Source: JBBQZP01 sp038207585 (GTDB taxonomy: Bacteria > Pseudomonadota > Alphaproteobacteria > Rhodobacterales > Rhodobacteraceae). Taken from it: 64,000 nt of DNA. Each line of letters begins with the position of its first letter. Position 1 is the stretch's first letter. Location of the stretch: the NCBI GenBank assembly GCA_038207585.1, contig JBBQZP010000008.1, positions 1-64,000 on the forward strand, given 5' to 3'. The notes under the pieces were generated by a model, which had not been told where the DNA came from, did not search any database, and saw only the letters and a program-made list of their open reading frames with translations. Both the position numbers and the translations under genes were made by a program. Positions 36,615 through 45,068 of the stretch are shown in pieces.

Positions 36615-37739
36615 TCACGGGCGACGGGCCGTCACACAGCTTGTCACAAACGGGCGGCGACCCGGCAGAACTTTGATGTCGGAAAATCCGGCCCCGGTCA
36701 GCAACGCTGCAATTTCAGCCCCCGACCGCGTGCGCCCGGTCTGCATGGCGGCCGTGTAAAGCGCGAAATACACATCCGTTGCGCGATCAGGGCGCGCGCC
36801 GCCCGACATCGGCTCGGAGATCAGAATACGCCCGCCCTGCGGCAAAGCGTCGTGAATACGGGCCAGAAGCGCCGCGACGGTTGTATCGGAATGGTCGTAA
36901 AGCACACGAATCAGGCTGATCGCATCTGCCTCGCGGGGCAGCGAATCGTCGCGGAAGGAACCGGGGTGCAGGGTCACGCGGCTTGACAATCCGGCGCGGC
37001 CAAGGGCAGTGCCTGCCCCCTGCAGCACCGCCGGAAGATCGAAGAGATCAAGCTGCAAACCGGGATGCGCGCGTGCCACTGCTGTAAGGAACGCCCCCGT
37101 GCCCCCGCCCACATCCATCAGCCGCTTGATGCCGGAAAAATCAATAATCGCAAGCGTATCCTCGGCAACGATGGCCTGACTGTCGGTCATCAGATGCGAA
37201 TAGGTGGCGGCAATATCGGGGTCAGCCGCGCCCTTGGCACCAAAGACATAGGGCCAGAACCGCGCCAGATCGGGAGAGGTTTCGCCGCGCAGGAAAGCCA
37301 CCGGATCAGCCAGATCGCGGTAGAGAATCGCATGGTGGCGCACCATCGCATCCAGCCCCGGCACACCCAGAAACGCAGCCCCCCGCCGTGCCAGACCGAA
37401 TCGCCCATCGCGGTGACGGCGCAGCAGACGCAACGCCGCGCCTGCCTGCAACAAAAGCTGCATCCGGTCTTCTGTCAGCCCCGCCGCCGGAGCCAGAGCA
37501 CGGGCCGCACGCGGGCCGCCCTCAAGCTGGGCAAAAATGTTCAACTCAACCAATGCCAGCAGCACTTGCGTGTTGGCAAACCCCGCCATCACATCAAAGA
37601 TCGCGGCCCCTTCGGCCCGCACGATAAGGCGCAACAGCGGCATCCTTGCGGCCCAGGCCTGAAACCGGCGTGACCCGACAAGACCCAGAAAGCCAGACTT
37701 TTTGCGCGCAAAATTTGCAGGTTCGCTCAGGTCAGACAC
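36615..37739 (-). CDS. crtF: 1-hydroxyneurosporene O-methyltransferase
   Basis: 374 residues, SAM-dependent; makes the methoxy group of spheroidene by methylating the tertiary hydroxyl made by CrtC. N-terminal dimerisation domain, then motif I LMDVGGGTGAFLTAVARAHP and ISEPMSGG. Its start overlaps the end of crtE by eight bases. The gap to bchC is 148 bases and holds the bchC promoter; in Rhodobacter, crtEF transcripts can run on into bchCXYZ-puf. Confidence 0.95.
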   Translation of the reverse strand: MSDLSEPANFARKKSGFLGLVGSRRFQAWAARMPLLRLIVRAEGAAIFDVMAGFANTQVLLALVELNIFAQLEGGPRAARALAPAAGLTEDRMQLLLQAGAALRLLRRHRDGRFGLARRGAAFLGVPGLDAMVRHHAILYRDLADPVAFLRGETSPDLARFWPYVFGAKGAADPDIAATYSHLMTDSQAIVAEDTLAIIDFSGIKRLMDVGGGTGAFLTAVARAHPGLQLDLFDLPAVLQGAGTALGRAGLSSRVTLHPGSFRDDSLPREADAISLIRVLYDHSDTTVAALLARIHDALPQGGRILISEPMSGGARPDRATDVYFALYTAAMQTGRTRSGAEIAALLTGAGFSDIKVLPGRRPFVTSCVTARRP

Positions 37740-38613
37740 GAACAGAGGTGCCGGCAGAAACGGGCGCCATCGGCGTCATCCGTTCGGCATAGCGGCGCAC
37801 CATGTCGGCCAGCATCGCCTCGCCCTTGCAGGAAGGAATGGACGCAATCGCGCCCCCCAGAATATCGCGCAACCGCCGGATCGCGCCCTGAACGCCAAGT
37901 TCAGCCACAGCCGACGGGCGCGCGTGAACGGCATCCTGCCCGGCTGGTTTGCCCAGCGTTTCGGCATCATACAAAGCGTCGCGCAGATCATCGGCCACCT
38001 GAAACGCCTCACCGATCCGTGCGCCAAGCTCCATCCACGGCTCGGCCTCTTGCCCCGCCGCGACGGCCCCCATTTGCGTCGCCGCAATGAACAATGCCCC
38101 GGTCTTGGCCCGGTGATAGGCGGAAAGATCAACCGTCGCCTCGGATTCCCATCCCTGCCCGGCGCAGATGCCGCCCGGCATGCCCGCGCGCTGCGCAAGG
38201 ATACGGATCAGATCCAACCCCCGGCGCGGCGAGGCATCGGCGGCACGCGCCAGCACATCAAACGCAAGGATGATCAGGCTGTCGCCGGTCAGCACCGCCA
38301 GGGGTTCAGAATAGGCCCGGTGGATCGTGGGCTTGCCGCGCCGCACATCGGCATCGTCAAAACAGGGCAGATCATCATGCACAAGACTGGCGCAATGCAG
38401 CATTTCCAGCGCCGCCGCAGCCGCATTGGCAAGGCCCGGCTGATCATCGCCGCAAGCCATCGCGACCGACAGAAGGATCGTAGGCCGGATCCGCGCGCCA
38501 CCCGGAGTGACCGCATAGGGCAGGCACTGTGACAAGCGCGGCGGGGCATCCGACCCCTGCCCGAAGGCAATGCCCTGACTGATGGCCGATTCGATGCGCG
38601 CTTCCAGAGACAT
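37732..38613 (-). CDS. crtE: geranylgeranyl diphosphate synthase
   Basis: 293 residues, all-helical prenyltransferase making GGPP for carotenoids and for the bacteriochlorophyll tail. First Asp-rich motif HDDLPCFDDAD (residues 79-89), second QVADDLRDALYD. It diverges from crtD across a 106-base gap with two PpsR boxes. The ATG is followed by the conserved start MSLEARIESAISQG. Confidence 0.97.
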   Translation of the reverse strand: MSLEARIESAISQGIAFGQGSDAPPRLSQCLPYAVTPGGARIRPTILLSVAMACGDDQPGLANAAAAALEMLHCASLVHDDLPCFDDADVRRGKPTIHRAYSEPLAVLTGDSLIILAFDVLARAADASPRRGLDLIRILAQRAGMPGGICAGQGWESEATVDLSAYHRAKTGALFIAATQMGAVAAGQEAEPWMELGARIGEAFQVADDLRDALYDAETLGKPAGQDAVHARPSAVAELGVQGAIRRLRDILGGAIASIPSCKGEAMLADMVRRYAERMTPMAPVSAGTSVRV

Positions 38614-38647
38614 GGATCTTTCCCTTTTTCCGCTTCATCCGCAGATA

Positions 38648-38665
38648 TGTCATCTCAAAATGACA
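38648..38665. promoter_or_regulatory. PpsR/CrtJ box, crtE-crtD gap, site 1
   Basis: TGTCATCTCAAAATGACA: TGT-N12-ACA with perfect 6-base arms TGTCAT/ATGACA. It lies 35 bases upstream of the crtE start. Confidence 0.85.
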
Positions 38666-38671
38666 CTACAC

Positions 38672-38689
38672 TGTAAATCATACTGGACA
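38672..38689. promoter_or_regulatory. PpsR/CrtJ box, crtE-crtD gap, site 2
   Basis: TGTAAATCATACTGGACA fits TGT-N12-ACA with less symmetry inside. It is six bases from site 1; the pair can control both divergent genes. Confidence 0.8.
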
Positions 38690-38719
38690 GTTGTGCCGCG
38701 CAAGTCAACAATCGCCAAC

Positions 38720-40312
38720 ATGGAGCGGACCGAAAATCGCAAGACTGCCGCGCGGGTCGTGGTGATCGGTGCCGGAATGGGCGGGTTGTGCGCCGCTGTC
38801 CGGCTGGCTGCGGCGGGGCTGGATGTGACGGTGATTGATGCTGCAAACGCCCCCGGCGGCAAGATGCGCACGATGCCAAGTGCGGCGGGCCCGGTTGATG
38901 CGGGGCCAACGGTTCTGACCATGCGGCATGTCTTTGACGCAGTGTTCGAGGCGGCGGGCACAAGGTTGGAGGATCATATCACCCTGATTGCGCAGCCAAT
39001 TCTTGCACGGCACTGGTGGCCCGATGGCACGACGCTTGATCTGCACGCCGACGCCGATGCCTCGGCCGACGCAATCCGCGCGTTTGCGGGGCCAAAGGCC
39101 GAACGGCAGTTTCGTCGTTTCAACCGTGCCACCGCCCGCGCCTTTGCCGCCTTTGACGTGCCGATGATGCAGGCCCCCCGCGTGTATTTGGGGGCGGTTG
39201 CGAAAGCGGCCCTTGCGCGGCCTTTGCTTTGGCCGATGCTGCGGCCCGGGCGCACGCTGGCGCGCGATCTTGCTGCACGTTTCACCGATCCGCGCCTGCA
39301 GCAATTGTTCGGGCGCTATGCCACCTATGTCGGCGGGTCACCCTATGCGTCGCCCGCCGTGCTGGGCCTGATCTGGCAGGCCGAGGCAGAGGGGGTCTGG
39401 GCTGTGCGGGGCGGCATGCACAAGCTGGCGCTGGCGCTGGAAGGGGTGGCACGGGCGCAGGGTGCGACCTTCCGCTATGGCACGCAAGCCGTTCGGATCA
39501 TTGAACAATGGGGCCGCGTCAGTTCGATCGTTCTGGGTGACGGGTCCAGCATTACCGCCGATCACATCGTCTTTAACGGCGATCCGGCGGCGCTGTTTGC
39601 AGGCCTTCTGGGGGGGCCTGCACGCCGCGCGGTGCCGCAAAAGGCCGTCACGCCGCGCAGCCTTTCCGCCTTTGTGTGGAGCTTTGCCGCCCGCGCTTCT
39701 GGCCCTGCAAAGGCTGATCTGATCCATCATAATGTGCTGTTCGGCAGCGATCCGACGCGGGAGTTCGGCCCCATCGCGACGGGTGAAATACCGCAGGACC
39801 CCACACTTTACATCTGCGCCGAAGACCGCGCCGACGGCACCATTCCGCAAGGCCCGGAGCGGTTCGAGATCATCCTGAACGCCCCCGCCAATCTTGCCCC
39901 CACTCCCGGAGAGTTCCAAGCATGTCAGACCCTTACAGTGACGCAAGCCGCGGGTTTCGGCCTGACCTTCGACCCCGCACCGGGGGTATCGGCGCTGACC
40001 ACGCCGCAAGGGTTCGCACGGATGTTTCCGGCGTCGCAGGGGGCGATCTACGGGATATCGCCGCACGGCACGATGGCGGCGTTTCGGCGGCCGGGGGCGC
40101 GCACGGCACTGCCGGGGCTGTATCTGGCGGGGGGGGGCGCGCATCCGGGGGCGGGCGTGCCGATGGCGGCCCGGTCCGGTCAGCACGCGGCAGAGGCGAT
40201 CTTGAGCGACCTTGCTTCAGCCTCCAGGTCGGGGCGGACGGCTATGCCTGGTGGTATGTCGACGGGGTCAGCGACGATGGCAAACGCGCCGTCTCGGTCA
40301 TCGGATTCATAG
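38720..40312 (+). CDS. crtD: hydroxyneurosporene desaturase (methoxyneurosporene dehydrogenase)
   Basis: 530 residues, FAD-dependent, introduces the C3-C4 double bond in the spheroidene route. N-terminal dinucleotide motif VVVIGAGMGGLCAAVRLAAA; C-terminal flavin motif GLYLAGGGAHPGAGVPMAAR. A nine-G run (40129-40137) encodes the AGGG of that motif. After HAAEAILSDL about 32 residues (ending SRSSDS) run through sequence that in another frame encodes the CrtC N-terminus. No clear ribosome binding site precedes the ATG. Confidence 0.95.
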   Translation: MERTENRKTAARVVVIGAGMGGLCAAVRLAAAGLDVTVIDAANAPGGKMRTMPSAAGPVDAGPTVLTMRHVFDAVFEAAGTRLEDHITLIAQPILARHWWPDGTTLDLHADADASADAIRAFAGPKAERQFRRFNRATARAFAAFDVPMMQAPRVYLGAVAKAALARPLLWPMLRPGRTLARDLAARFTDPRLQQLFGRYATYVGGSPYASPAVLGLIWQAEAEGVWAVRGGMHKLALALEGVARAQGATFRYGTQAVRIIEQWGRVSSIVLGDGSSITADHIVFNGDPAALFAGLLGGPARRAVPQKAVTPRSLSAFVWSFAARASGPAKADLIHHNVLFGSDPTREFGPIATGEIPQDPTLYICAEDRADGTIPQGPERFEIILNAPANLAPTPGEFQACQTLTVTQAAGFGLTFDPAPGVSALTTPQGFARMFPASQGAIYGISPHGTMAAFRRPGARTALPGLYLAGGGAHPGAGVPMAARSGQHAAEAILSDLASASRSGRTAMPGGMSTGSATMANAPSRSSDS

Positions 40313-41133
40313 GGTCGGTCTTTTCGCCGTGGTATCGGTGGTCGGGGCGGCGCGATCCGGCCAATCATTGCTGTATCAACGTGGCGACCTACGGCCCCGG
40401 CGGGCGCTTCACGATGACAGACCGGGGCCGTGCTGCCTTGCGCCAAAGCGACGATACCTTGCAGGTCGGGCCCAGTTCGATGCACTGGAACGGATCGCAA
40501 TTGGTGATTAGTATCAATGAGATCGGCGCACTTCCCTTGGTCACCCCGGTGCGTGGCACGATCACGCTGACGCCCTCGGCGATCACTTCGGTCGAGGTTT
40601 TGCTGACCCCGGACGGTGCCCATCTGTGGCGGCCCTTTGCGCCCACGGCACGGATCGACGTTGACCTTACTCAGGGGAATAGATGGCAGGGCCACGGCTA
40701 TTTCGACGCGAATTTCGGCACCCGCGCGCTGGAGACGGATTTCAGCTATTGGACTTGGGGCCGCTTTCCAACGGCCGACGGTGCCGCCTGTTTCTACGAT
40801 GCCACCCGGCGTGACGGGTCGGCGCTGTCGCTGGGGATGAGGTTTGGTGCGGACGGGTCGGCGGTCCAGATTCCGCCCCCGCCCCCTGCCCGCCTGCCCC
40901 GCACGATCTGGGCCTTGCGCCGCGAAACCCGCGCCGATGCAGGCACGCAGCCCCGGCAAGTGATGGGGATGCTGGAGGCACCGTTCTACAGCCGATCACT
41001 CGTGGAAACCACGATTGACGGCGAACGTACAACCGGCGTGCATGAGGCTCTGGATCTCGTGCGCTTTCGCCAACCATGGCTCAAGCCCATGCTTGCCGTT
41101 CGCGTGCCGCGCCGGGCAGGGTGGACGTTTTAG
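40216..41133 (+). CDS. crtC: carotenoid 1,2-hydratase; start codon unresolved
   Basis: Adds water to the terminal double bond of neurosporene. CrtC-like sequence is clear from about 40216 (QVGADGYAWWYVDGVSDDG) through GFIGSVFSPWYRWSGRRD to the end AGWTF. The coordinates mark where family-like sequence begins, not a start codon: in this frame there is no ATG, GTG or TTG between 39925 and about 40375, and the only upstream ATG (39922) lies deep inside crtD. ATC at 40300 would give 277 residues, and ATA at 40309 overlaps the crtD stop (ATAG); either would leave a length close to the roughly 280 I recall for Rhodobacter CrtC. It overlaps crtD in the -1 frame. Confidence 0.85.
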   Translation, partial: FSLQVGADGYAWWYVDGVSDDGKRAVSVIGFIGSVFSPWYRWSGRRDPANHCCINVATYGPGGRFTMTDRGRAALRQSDDTLQVGPSSMHWNGSQLVISINEIGALPLVTPVRGTITLTPSAITSVEVLLTPDGAHLWRPFAPTARIDVDLTQGNRWQGHGYFDANFGTRALETDFSYWTWGRFPTADGAACFYDATRRDGSALSLGMRFGADGSAVQIPPPPPARLPRTIWALRRETRADAGTQPRQVMGMLEAPFYSRSLVETTIDGERTTGVHEALDLVRFRQPWLKPMLAVRVPRRAGWTF

Positions 41134-41591
41134 GCCGCAACCTCGGGGTTGCGCCGCCAGACCGAGTAATTCAGCGCCGCAGCGATGGTGACCCATAGAA
41201 GATAGGGCACCAGCATCAGCCCGGCCCACAGATCAACCCAGAAGAATGTCCAGAACGTCGCCGCCACCGCGAGCCACAGACAGACGATGACGATCATCGC
41301 CGCCCGCATCCGGTGCAGCCCGAAAAACACCGGCGTCCAAAGCGTGTTCAGCCCGATCTGCAAGCCCCAGAACGCCAGCGCTGTGCCGCTTTCGGGCCGC
41401 AGTGCCACCCGCATCGCGGCCAGTGACATCAGTAGGTAAAGCACCGTCCATGTGACGGGAAACACCCAGTCGGGCGGCGTCCAGTCGGGCTTTTGCAGCC
41501 CGTCATACCACGCGCCCGGTTGAAACATGGCACCTGTCGCGGCCGCCGCGCCGCAGCTTGCCAGAAAGATAAAGAACAGGCCCCAGTCCAT
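41130..41591 (-). CDS. tspO: TspO tryptophan-rich sensory protein
   Basis: 153 residues, five membrane helices, many Trp, with conserved GLQKPDWTPPDWVFPVTWTV and a late ALNYSVWRRNP. In R. sphaeroides TspO (outer membrane) binds porphyrins and dampens photosynthesis gene expression in response to oxygen, through PpsR and AppA. It follows crtB on the same strand, as in other Rhodobacter PGCs. Its TAA overlaps the TAG of convergent crtC, leaving no room for a terminator. Confidence 0.96.
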   Translation of the reverse strand: MDWGLFFIFLASCGAAAATGAMFQPGAWYDGLQKPDWTPPDWVFPVTWTVLYLLMSLAAMRVALRPESGTALAFWGLQIGLNTLWTPVFFGLHRMRAAMIVIVCLWLAVAATFWTFFWVDLWAGLMLVPYLLWVTIAAALNYSVWRRNPEVAA

Positions 41592-41622
41592 GATGCACCC
41601 CTTCGGTTAAGGGGGATGTAGG

Positions 41623-42651
41623 CTATCCGCGCGCCACTGCAAAGCCCTGACGGCGGGCGCGGTCCTGTTCTTCCAACTGTGCCAGCATGGAAAGCACGGC
41701 CTCGGTCCGGCTTGGATCGCGCCGCGCGCGGGCTGCGGCATCGACCAGAAAGGCCACTTCTGGGGCCGGGGCACCGTAAAGAACGGCACTGCGCGGCATC
41801 AGGGCCGATGCGGCCGTTTGTAGAACCGAAAGGCCCAACAGCCCGAACTTGCGGCCCTTGGTGGTGCGGGCACGCAGGGTGATGTTGTCGTGCCCGTTGG
41901 CCGCAACCGCGCCACCAATCGCTGCATAGATGTGGCGGGCGGCGAATATGCCGGGGCGGCAGGTCAGCGGCAAGGCGGCCACCCCTGCCGTCGCACGGAT
42001 ATAAAGCGCATCCGCCTCGGCCAGCAGACGTTTGGTCATGGCACGCATCGCGGGCGTTGCCTGCGGGTTGGCAAGGAAGGCGCGCGGATCAACCCCCGCC
42101 TCATCAAACCATTGCAGCGGCAGGTAAATCCGCCCCATCGCCGCATCTTCGCCGACATCGCGCGCAATGTTGGTCAGCTGCATCGCAAGGCCCAGATCGC
42201 AGGCCCGCGCCAAAGCGTCGGCGTCGCGCACCCGCATCAGAACGCACATCATCGCACCTACAGCGCTGGCAACCCGCGCCGAATACTCAAGCACACCCGA
42301 CAGCGTGTCGTAGCGCCGCTCGGTCGCATCCCAGGCCAAGCCTTCAAGCAAAGCCTCGGGCAAGGCGCGGGGCATGTCGAAATCGGCGATCAAGGCGGCA
42401 AAGGCGCGGTCGGGGGCGGCGTTCTTGGGCCGTCCGGCATAGGCCAGATCGAGCCTGTCACGCAGGGTCAGCACGGCGCGGGTCTTGTCGTCGCCGTCAT
42501 CCACCGCGTCATCGGCAAGGCGGCAGAACGCGTACAGCGCCAAGGCCGGGTCACGCACTTTTGCGGGCAACAGACGGGATGCTGCGTGAAATGACAGTGA
42601 TCCTGCGCGAATTGCTGCGCGGCAATGGTCCATATCAGCGGGGGCGATCAT
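41623..42651 (-). CDS. crtB: phytoene synthase
   Basis: 342 residues, condenses two GGPP to phytoene. Two Asp-rich motifs are seen: YAFCRLADDAVDDGDD near the N-terminus and NIARDVGEDAAMGRIYLP in the middle. The start overlaps the crtI stop (ATGA). Length and motifs are normal for Rhodobacterales CrtB. Confidence 0.97.
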   Translation of the reverse strand: MIAPADMDHCRAAIRAGSLSFHAASRLLPAKVRDPALALYAFCRLADDAVDDGDDKTRAVLTLRDRLDLAYAGRPKNAAPDRAFAALIADFDMPRALPEALLEGLAWDATERRYDTLSGVLEYSARVASAVGAMMCVLMRVRDADALARACDLGLAMQLTNIARDVGEDAAMGRIYLPLQWFDEAGVDPRAFLANPQATPAMRAMTKRLLAEADALYIRATAGVAALPLTCRPGIFAARHIYAAIGGAVAANGHDNITLRARTTKGRKFGLLGLSVLQTAASALMPRSAVLYGAPAPEVAFLVDAAARARRDPSRTEAVLSMLAQLEEQDRARRQGFAVARG

Positions 42652-44210
42652 TCGGCAGCCATCTTCAGGGGAACGGAAACAATGCGCGCGCCGGGCGCGT
42701 CGGGCACCAATTTGCCCAGAACCTCGGCACTGGACACAACGCCGGGCAGACCTGCGCCGGGGTGCGTTCCGGCACCCACCAGATACAGGCCCTTGGCTTC
42801 TTCCGACACGTTATGGGGCCGGAACCAAGCGCTTTGCAGAATGCGGGGTTCAATCGAAAAGCCCGCGCCATGCGGCGAAAGATAGCGGTCGCGAAACGTC
42901 TCGGGCGTGAAGATCAGGCTTTCGGTCAGTTGCGCCTGAAAGCCCGGCATCACCTTTTCCAGTTCCGCCGCAACCTTGGCCCGGTAGCGCGGTTCTTCCG
43001 CCGCCCAATCGACCGGGTTCGCGTGGCCCAGATGCGGCACCGGCGACAGCACATAGAATGTATCATCCCCGGCGGGTGCGGCTGTAGGGTCGGTCACGGA
43101 CGGGCGATGGATATAAAGGCTCATGTCATCGGCCAGACGGCCTTTCATGAAGATATCGTTCAAGAGCCCGGCGTAGCGCGGCCCCGACAGTATGGTGTGA
43201 TGCCCCAAGTCGGGCCACATCCCCGCCGTGCCCTTGGTGCCGAAATACCAGACGTAAAGCCCCATCGACCAGCGGCGGTTTTTCAGCTTGCGGTCCGTCC
43301 ACACCCGGCGCTTTCGGTTGCGCAAAAGGCGGGTGTAAGTGTGGCCCGCATCGGCGTTGCTGATCACCAGCGGTGCCTGCAGCATTTCGCCGGTCATCAG
43401 CCGAACACCTGCAGCATGATTTTCGTGAAAAATGATTTCATCAGCCTCAACTCCAAGCCGGACTTCGCCGCCCTGATCCTTGATCACGGCCACCATCGCA
43501 TCGGCAATCGCCTGCACGCCGCCCATCGCATAATGCACGCCGAACTCTTTCTCCAGATGGCTGACCAGCGCGTAGATCGAGGTGACATGCGCCGGATCAC
43601 CGCCGATGAACAGCGGGTGAAACGACAACGCCATCTGCAAACGCGGGTCGCGTACCCGGCGTTTCGCAAGACCAAAGATCGACCGATCTGCGCGCAATCG
43701 GACGAATTCCGGCAGCACCTTGATCGTCTCCCAGACACGGTGCATGGGCTTGGCAACCATGCCCTCATACCCCACGACAAAGCGGCGCTGCGCGTCGCGC
43801 AAAAAGCGGCGATAGCCCGCAACATCGGCGGGGTTCAGGCGCGCAACCTCGGCCTCCATCCGCGCATCATCGCTGCAAGCAGCAAAGGTCGACCCATCCT
43901 GCCAGCGGATCGTGTAGAACGGATCAAGCGGTCGCAAGTCCACATCGGCGCGGAAATCACGCCCGCAGGCCGCCCAAAGCGCCTCAAACACCTGCGGCAC
44001 GGTTACGATGGTCGGCCCCAGATCGAAGCGGTGCCCGCCTTGCGTGATCGACGATCCGCGCCCGCCGGCCCGGTCAAGCCGGTCAATCACGGTGACGCGG
44101 TAGCCTTTGGCCCCCAGCCGCATCGCCGCAGCAAGGCCGCCAAGCCCCGCCCCGATGACAATGGCAGAGGGGTCGTTTGCGGGGTCGGGCGTGGCGTGAT
44201 GTGTCAGCAT
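42648..44210 (-). CDS. crtI: phytoene desaturase (neurosporene-forming type)
   Basis: 520 residues, FAD-dependent desaturase. N-terminal AIVIGAGLGGLAAAMRLGAKG and C-terminal GLYLVGAGTHPGAGLPGVV are typical. In Rhodobacter the enzyme stops at three desaturations (neurosporene), which then enters the CrtC/D/F route; that the same holds here is inferred from the gene set. It starts a crtIB-tspO run and diverges from crtA across 117 bases with a PpsR box. Confidence 0.97.
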   Translation of the reverse strand: MLTHHATPDPANDPSAIVIGAGLGGLAAAMRLGAKGYRVTVIDRLDRAGGRGSSITQGGHRFDLGPTIVTVPQVFEALWAACGRDFRADVDLRPLDPFYTIRWQDGSTFAACSDDARMEAEVARLNPADVAGYRRFLRDAQRRFVVGYEGMVAKPMHRVWETIKVLPEFVRLRADRSIFGLAKRRVRDPRLQMALSFHPLFIGGDPAHVTSIYALVSHLEKEFGVHYAMGGVQAIADAMVAVIKDQGGEVRLGVEADEIIFHENHAAGVRLMTGEMLQAPLVISNADAGHTYTRLLRNRKRRVWTDRKLKNRRWSMGLYVWYFGTKGTAGMWPDLGHHTILSGPRYAGLLNDIFMKGRLADDMSLYIHRPSVTDPTAAPAGDDTFYVLSPVPHLGHANPVDWAAEEPRYRAKVAAELEKVMPGFQAQLTESLIFTPETFRDRYLSPHGAGFSIEPRILQSAWFRPHNVSEEAKGLYLVGAGTHPGAGLPGVVSSAEVLGKLVPDAPGARIVSVPLKMAAE

Positions 44211-44225
44211 AAAAGTACGATATAC

Positions 44226-44243
44226 TGTCTAGCCAGATTTACA
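44226..44243. promoter_or_regulatory. PpsR/CrtJ box in the crtI-crtA gap
   Basis: TGTCTAGCCAGATTTACA fits TGT-N12-ACA. It lies 15 bases upstream of the crtI ATG and 85 bases from crtA. I see only this one full site in the gap. Confidence 0.75.
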
Positions 44244-44327
44244 ATATCCGTTCTTCACCTGCAGAAAGGCTTTCGCGCCCGCGCGGGATGTGTAAGATCA
44301 TCGGGGCAGCACAAAGGGGCCTTCAGT

Positions 44328-45068
44328 ATGCAAACCGTCAGCCTTAGCCTTTACCGATTTCCGTCGGTTGCGGCCCGGCTTTGGGTGCTGGGGCAAATGG
44401 CTGCTGCACGGCTGTCCTTTGCGCGGATGCCCGATGTCGGATTCTGGAAGCTGTGCGGATCGGGCACCGGCGAAGGCTTCACGCCGCGCCCCGACACGGC
44501 CGTCTGGGCGATTCTTGCGACATGGCCCGACACGGAAACCGCCCGCGCCCGTGTTGCCGAAGCGCCCGTCTATCGCCGCTGGGCAAGGCACGCGTCCGAA
44601 AGCTGGACGGTATTCCTGAGCCCCGCATCCGTGCGCGGCGAGTGGTCGGGAAAATCTCCCTTCACCGCCTCGGGTGCCGCCCTTGACGGGCCCGTTGCCG
44701 CGCTGACCCGCGCCACGATCCGCCCCGCCACGATGCTGCGGTTCTGGAACCGGGTGCCGGATATTTCGGCAGTCATCGGGCAGGACCCCAACGTGATCTT
44801 CAAGATCGGCATCGGCGAGGTGCCCATTCTGCATCAGGTCACGTTTTCAATCTGGCCAGACACGGCGGCGATGGCCAATTTCGCACGCGGCGATGGCCCG
44901 CATGGCCGCGCGATCCGTGCCGTGCGCGAACACGGCTGGTTTCGCGAAGAGCTTTACGCCCGCTTTCACATCCTTGGCGCATCGGGCACATGGGGCGGGG
45001 AAAACCCGCTGGACCGTTTGCCAAAGCCACCTGAACACACTGATACAACCCATTGGAATGCCGCATGA
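44328..45068 (+). CDS. crtA: spheroidene monooxygenase
   Basis: 246 residues. It oxidises spheroidene to spheroidenone using O2, giving red cells in air. Family-like sequence: SLSLYRFPSVAARLWVLGQM at the start and FYRF/FWKLCGSGTGEGF after it. Its stop overlaps the bchI start (ATGA), so pigment oxidation and Mg-chelatase are cotranslated. Presence of crtA implies the cell meets oxygen while making photosystems. Confidence 0.95.
   Translation: MQTVSLSLYRFPSVAARLWVLGQMAAARLSFARMPDVGFWKLCGSGTGEGFTPRPDTAVWAILATWPDTETARARVAEAPVYRRWARHASESWTVFLSPASVRGEWSGKSPFTASGAALDGPVAALTRATIRPATMLRFWNRVPDISAVIGQDPNVIFKIGIGEVPILHQVTFSIWPDTAAMANFARGDGPHGRAIRAVREHGWFREELYARFHILGASGTWGGENPLDRLPKPPEHTDTTHWNAA

Noticed and set aside
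40129..40137. Sequencing frameshift in crtD at the G run
   Set aside because: The frame before and after the run encodes a normal CrtD flavin motif and C-terminus, so the length appears correct.
39922..40215. Upstream ATG as the true start of crtC
   Set aside because: It would give about 98 extra residues made of low-complexity Gly/Arg/Ala sequence mirroring crtD; no CrtC has such an extension to my knowledge.
44311..44327. Second PpsR box upstream of crtA near TGTGTAAG
   Set aside because: No ACA falls at the required 12-base distance.
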